From contig SIBR01000029.1 of the NCBI GenBank assembly GCA_009695065.1, positions 1 to 46,086 of the forward strand: DNA of 46,086 bases, given 5' to 3'. Positions 42,881 through 46,086 of this stretch are shown here, one piece after another. This DNA comes from Opitutus sp. (GTDB lineage: Bacteria; Verrucomicrobiota; Verrucomicrobiae; Opitutales; Opitutaceae). A program made the position numbers and the translations under genes. A model generated the notes under the pieces. That model saw nothing but the letters and a program-made list of their open reading frames with translations, did no database searches and was not told where the DNA came from. Position 1 is the first letter of the stretch, and every line of letters begins with the position of its first letter.

Positions 42881-42909
42881 CAGATACAAAACCTCACCGT
42901 TTTTGTCAA
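42881..42909 (-). promoter_or_regulatory. Possible sigma-70 promoter of the TonB receptor gene
   Basis: On the minus strand a perfect TTGACA (42904-42909) is followed after 17 bases by TATCTG (42881-42886), a poor -10 box. Transcription starting near 42874 would give a leader of about 165 bases that contains the palindrome. The surroundings are AT-rich compared with the rest of the window. Confidence 0.35.
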
Positions 42910-43074
42910 TACGCTTTCGAGCACCCGAATTCGACGCTCCACGTCCGCTCCCGTCCGTTCGGTCGGATTGGGTTGAAGTGAAGTCGACGGGCGCGCCCGG
43001 CCAAACAAACGCTGGCCGCGAAATGGCGATTCCGCCAAGTTGAGCGTCCCCTGCCCCTAAAAATTACCCCGCTC

Positions 43075-44796
43075 ATGCGCACGCTCAACGAGACTCGCCG
43101 CCGCTTCATCGCTCACTTCGCCGGACTCGGACTCGGTTCGACCCTGCTCCCCGGCGTCCTCTGGGCCCAGATGAACCAAGCCGGGCAAAATCGGATCACC
43201 GCAGAAATGTTGAAGACGGCCCTGGCCGTCTCCGGTCTCGAATTCGACGAGGAAGCCCGGACCGCCATGGTCCGGGAAGTCAACCGCAGCCTGGATCGCT
43301 ACGAAAAACTCCGGGAGCTGCAGATTCCCGACGACGTTTCGCCGCCGTTTCACTTCAGTTCCCTGGTGCCGGGCATGGAAGTCGACCGGGCCCGGCGGCC
43401 CTTCCGGATCAGCACCGTGCGATCGGTCAAACGGCCCGCGAATCTCGAGGACGCCGCCTTCTGGTCGGTGCGGGACTTGGCGGAGTTGATCCGCACCAGG
43501 CAGGTCAACGCCGTCGAACTCACCAAGATGTACCTCGGCCGGCTGCACCGCCACAACGGCCAGCTCAATTGCGTCGTGACGTTCCTCGACGATCTGGCGC
43601 TGGCACAGGCAACCCAGGCCGACCGGGAAATCGCAGCGGGCAGCTACCGCGGCCCGCTGCACGGCATTCCTTGGGGCGCGAAGGACATCATCGCGGTCAA
43701 GGGCTACCCGACCACCTGGGGCTCGGGTGCCTACAAGGATCGGATCATCGACACGGACGCCACGGTCGTCGAATTGCTCCGCGAGGCGGGCGCCGTGCTG
43801 ATCGCCAAGCTGACCACCGGGGAATTCGCCCACGGCGACCGGCATCTTCTCGGTCAGACGAAAAATCCGTGGAACCCCGCACAGGGTTCCAGCGGATCTT
43901 CGGCCGGGCCCGCTTCCGCCACCGCGGCGGGCTGCGTCGGCTTCGGCATCGGCACCGAAACCGCCGGTTCGCTGCTCAGCCCGTCGTGGGTCTGCGGGGT
44001 CACCACGCTGCGACCGACCTTTGGCCGGATCAGCCGGCACGGCGTCATGGCGCTTTCCTGGACGCAGGACCGCGTCGGACCGATGTGCCGCCAGGCGGAG
44101 GATTGCGCCTTGGTCATGCACGCCGTGGCGCGGCCCGACCGCCGCGATCTGAGCGTCGCGGAGATCCCGTTCAATTGGGACGCCCGGCTCGACGTGCGCA
44201 AGCTGCGGATCGGCTACCTCGCCGACGGTTTCGAAAATGCCACCGGCCGCATCAAGGAGAACTGCCAGAAGACGCTCGATCACGTCCGCTCACTGGGCGT
44301 GAAACTCACGCCGGTCGCCGTGCCGCACTTTCCCTACTACACCGCCGCCCTCGCGGTCGAAAAAGCGGTTGCCCACAGCGAATTTTTCCTGTCGGACCGC
44401 CACCGGCAGATGTCGAGGCCCGACCTCGCCGCGGGGTTCCGGGCGCCACGGCTGGTCAGTGCCGTGGACTACCTGATTTCGCAGCGGGCACGGACGATGA
44501 TGATGATGAAGCTGGCCGAGGCCACGGCGGGCGTGGACGTGTGGCTGTCGATTGGGACGCATTCCAAGGGCGGTGTCATCGAGCCGACGGACAGCCCGAC
44601 CCAATGGCACAGCGAGATGGCAAACTTGGCGTGCTACCCCGCCCTCGCCGTGCCCAACGGCCTGAACGAAACCGGCACGCCCACCAGCGTCACCGTCTAC
44701 GGCCGCCCCTTTGCCGAGGAAAACGTGCTCGCGCTCGGCAAGGCCTGCCAGGACGCCGGCGGGTTTCATCGGCAACATCCGAAGCTCACCGCGTAG
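43075..44796 (+). CDS. Amidase-signature family hydrolase, exported
   Basis: A 573-residue enzyme of the GatA/amidase-signature family, which hydrolyses amide bonds with a Ser-cisSer-Lys triad. Lys203 is in GAKDIIAVKG, the cis-serine is in GSSGSSAG (271-278), and the nucleophile is Ser299 in GTETAGS, a variant of the usual GTDTGGS. The N-terminus TRRRFIAHFAGLGLGSTLLP is Tat-like. About 100 extra residues precede the catalytic core (which starts near SVRDLAELIRTRQVNAVELT at 131), so it is longer than GatA (about 485). It is not part of a gatCAB operon, which together with the export signal argues against a role in tRNA amidation. Divergent from the TonB receptor, with which it may share control. 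Confidence 0.9.
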   Translation: MRTLNETRRRFIAHFAGLGLGSTLLPGVLWAQMNQAGQNRITAEMLKTALAVSGLEFDEEARTAMVREVNRSLDRYEKLRELQIPDDVSPPFHFSSLVPGMEVDRARRPFRISTVRSVKRPANLEDAAFWSVRDLAELIRTRQVNAVELTKMYLGRLHRHNGQLNCVVTFLDDLALAQATQADREIAAGSYRGPLHGIPWGAKDIIAVKGYPTTWGSGAYKDRIIDTDATVVELLREAGAVLIAKLTTGEFAHGDRHLLGQTKNPWNPAQGSSGSSAGPASATAAGCVGFGIGTETAGSLLSPSWVCGVTTLRPTFGRISRHGVMALSWTQDRVGPMCRQAEDCALVMHAVARPDRRDLSVAEIPFNWDARLDVRKLRIGYLADGFENATGRIKENCQKTLDHVRSLGVKLTPVAVPHFPYYTAALAVEKAVAHSEFFLSDRHRQMSRPDLAAGFRAPRLVSAVDYLISQRARTMMMMKLAEATAGVDVWLSIGTHSKGGVIEPTDSPTQWHSEMANLACYPALAVPNGLNETGTPTSVTVYGRPFAEENVLALGKACQDAGGFHRQHPKLTA

Positions 44797-44837
44797 CTCC
44801 GCCTGGCCAGACCGGGATCTGCCACGAAACCGGACGC

Positions 44838-44871
44838 TTCGCCGCCCCCACCGGAATCGCGGGGCAGCGAA
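44838..44871. terminator. Hairpin in convergent gap after the amidase gene
   Basis: TTCGCCGCCCC (44838-44848) and GGGGCAGCGAA (44861-44871) pair with a single C-A mismatch across a 12-base loop, in the 93-base gap between the convergent amidase and esterase genes. It has no T-tract and could serve both transcripts. Confidence 0.45.
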
Positions 44872-44889
44872 ACGGCGCGATCCCGACGA

Positions 44890-46086
44890 TCAGGGAACCC
44901 GTGTGCTTCGCCCCGCCTCCTCGGCCCGCGCCACCCAGCTCTCGAGGATAAACCGCGATTTTTGCCGCTCCCATTCGGGCCGCGGCAGCACATTGAGGTC
45001 GTCGCGTTGATATCCGGGCACCGTGTCGAGCAGCGCCGGCGTGCCGCCTTCCCGTTCGTCACGCGAATAGAGTTTGTCCATCGGCACGGCATAGCGCGCC
45101 GCCCAGTCGCCGATCCGGGTTTCCGGCAGCGCATCGATGTCGGCCTCGCTCCACGCCGGCAGATCGAGCTGCTGCTCCATCCACTTCACCACCGGCCGCG
45201 TCAGGAAGTGCGGGCGGTGGCTCACGACCGGAACCACGGTCGACGTAAAGACACCTGTGTCGCTGCCTCGCAGGGCCACGACGCGAGCCCGCAACTCGTC
45301 GAAAAAGGGCTGACCATGCCGCTGCATCGCCACCACGGTATCACCAGCGGCGTTGAAAATCAGCGTTGGCCCGCGCGCCGCATGCATCGCGTAAAGCACC
45401 GCCGGTCGATCGCCCAAAAAGGCCAGCGAACGGTAAGGCAGGCCCTGGCACATCGGCATCGCCTTGTCCCAATAGCCTTCGGTCCCGTCGAGATTGCCGC
45501 CGCCCACCAGCACACACGCCTTCAATCGGGTTTCGATCGCGCCCACCACCGACAGGATGAACGACCCAAGCGAATAACCGGCGGCCGACAGCCGGCGCGG
45601 ATCGACTTCGGGCCGCGCGGAGAGATACGACACCGCCTGCATGACATCGGTCATCAGCACCCCGCCCTCCCGCCGGGCGATTTGCTCGTCGCCCATGACC
45701 TTGTCGTGCGCCCGGGTGCCCGATTCGTGCTTCGCGTTGCGTTCGCCCTCACCCAGTGGATCGAAGGTCAGCACCGCCATCCCCGCCCGGGCATAAAGGA
45801 TGCCCGCGTAAAAGGCATACCAGCTGTATTTGTCGCCACCATGGCCGTTGACGATGACCAAGCCCGGAATTTTCCCGTTGCCGGTCTTGGGGAGCGGATC
45901 CGGCATATACAGGATCGCCGGAACGCGCAGCCCGAACTGGCTGCCATACGTCACCGCCTCGGCCCGCACCCCGGACGCCGGCTGAAAGCGCCGGTGGGTT
46001 TCCGCGGCGAGGGCCGGCAGCGGATCGGGGATGAAAAAATTGGCGCGGATCTGCCGCTGCCAATCCGCGATCGGGAGCGGGCGGGG
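44890..46086 (-). CDS. Alpha/beta hydrolase, acetyl-xylan-esterase-like (5' end beyond window)
   Basis: The gene runs off the right edge; 398 codons are visible. An internal GTG at 45969 is not the start, since protein-like sequence continues upstream in frame (IADWQRQIRANFFIPDPLPA, then LAAETHRRFQ). Hydrolase features are LVIVNGHGGDKYSWYAFYAG, FDPLGEGERN, the nucleophile elbow GYSLG in LSAAGYSLGSFILS, and FNAAGDTVVAM and VSHRPHF for the later catalytic region. FDPLGEGER corresponds to YDPISQGER of the two-domain hydrolase at 37210-39390, so the two are relatives. It likely deacetylates a carbohydrate or cleaves another small ester; the signal peptide, if any, is outside the window. Confidence 0.87.
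   Translation of the reverse strand, partial: PRPLPIADWQRQIRANFFIPDPLPALAAETHRRFQPASGVRAEAVTYGSQFGLRVPAILYMPDPLPKTGNGKIPGLVIVNGHGGDKYSWYAFYAGILYARAGMAVLTFDPLGEGERNAKHESGTRAHDKVMGDEQIARREGGVLMTDVMQAVSYLSARPEVDPRRLSAAGYSLGSFILSVVGAIETRLKACVLVGGGNLDGTEGYWDKAMPMCQGLPYRSLAFLGDRPAVLYAMHAARGPTLIFNAAGDTVVAMQRHGQPFFDELRARVVALRGSDTGVFTSTVVPVVSHRPHFLTRPVVKWMEQQLDLPAWSEADIDALPETRIGDWAARYAVPMDKLYSRDEREGGTPALLDTVPGYQRDDLNVLPRPEWERQKSRFILESWVARAEEAGRSTRVP

Noticed and set aside
25729..44796. NylB-like hydrolase plus amidase-signature enzyme as a nylon-oligomer NylA/NylB pathway
   Set aside because: The genes are 16 kb apart in different operons. The amidase is exported and has a long N-terminal extension unlike NylA, so no pathway is supported.
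1..46086. CRISPR array, prophage, restriction-modification or toxin-antitoxin system, tRNA or rRNA genes
   Set aside because: No regularly spaced repeats, phage structural genes, defence motifs or cloverleaf-type sequences were found on reading either strand.

Overview
The window is high-GC DNA that looks like the chromosome of a verrucomicrobium, most likely of the Opitutaceae. The grounds are indirect. Planctomycetes/Verrucomicrobia-type families are present (PSCyt1-DUF1549-DUF1553 and DUF1501 proteins, many exported hydrolases and sulfatases, a large TonB receptor), the organism is Gram-negative (lpxB, a Lol-type exporter), and Shine-Dalgarno signals are weak. No 16S rRNA or tRNA gene was found, so the taxonomy is inference. 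Both ends cut through genes: an IS3-family orfA on the left and an acetyl-xylan-esterase-like hydrolase on the right.

Layout. 1-224: end of an IS3-type element. 422-3751: two divergent, closely related formylglycine sulfatases. 3783-9797 (minus): a beta-helix protein, a DUF1501 protein and a PSCyt1/DUF1549/LamG/DUF1553 protein, the last two forming a tight pair. 10114-12065 (plus): overlapping hemX-like and hemA genes. 12070-12720 (minus): a decayed CHASE-domain sensor gene that carries two stops and a frameshift. 12796-18552 (minus): a housekeeping block lysS - lolC/E-type permease - lolD - Gfo/Idh/MocA oxidoreductase - lpxB, that is, translation plus lipoprotein export and lipid A synthesis. 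18823-21831 (minus): a tripartite tricarboxylate transporter tctC-tctB-tctA, separated from lysS by three hairpins, one with a perfect 16-bp stem.

22084-27927 (plus): five co-directional genes: a Tat-exported aldo/keto reductase, a transporter resembling the nucleotide translocase (NTT/TlcC) family, a D-2-hydroxyacid dehydrogenase with a signal peptide, a close relative of the nylon-oligomer hydrolase NylB, and a Tat-exported amidohydrolase. 28087-34936: an APC permease, a PIG-L deacetylase, a ThuA-like protein, an orphan secreted protein, an MgtC/DUF4010 membrane protein and a glycosidase-like TIM-barrel protein. 34937-35507: a gene graveyard with the first ~30 codons of a GT11 fucosyltransferase and a second unrecognised fragment. 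35508-46086: an M28 peptidase, a two-domain alpha/beta hydrolase, a 1019-residue TonB-dependent receptor with a palindromic operator-like site upstream, an exported amidase and a partial esterase.

Taken together, the accessory genes suit a cell that captures and dismantles sulfated or acylated polymers and amides at its surface: receptor, sulfatases, esterases, amidases, peptidase. The most unusual arrangement is the pair of exported pyridine-nucleotide dehydrogenases on either side of an NTT-like transporter (22084-25660). It raises the possibility of a periplasmic NAD(P)-dependent redox step supplied by nucleotide export. That is a hypothesis; the sequence shows only the gene order, signal peptides and cofactor motifs.
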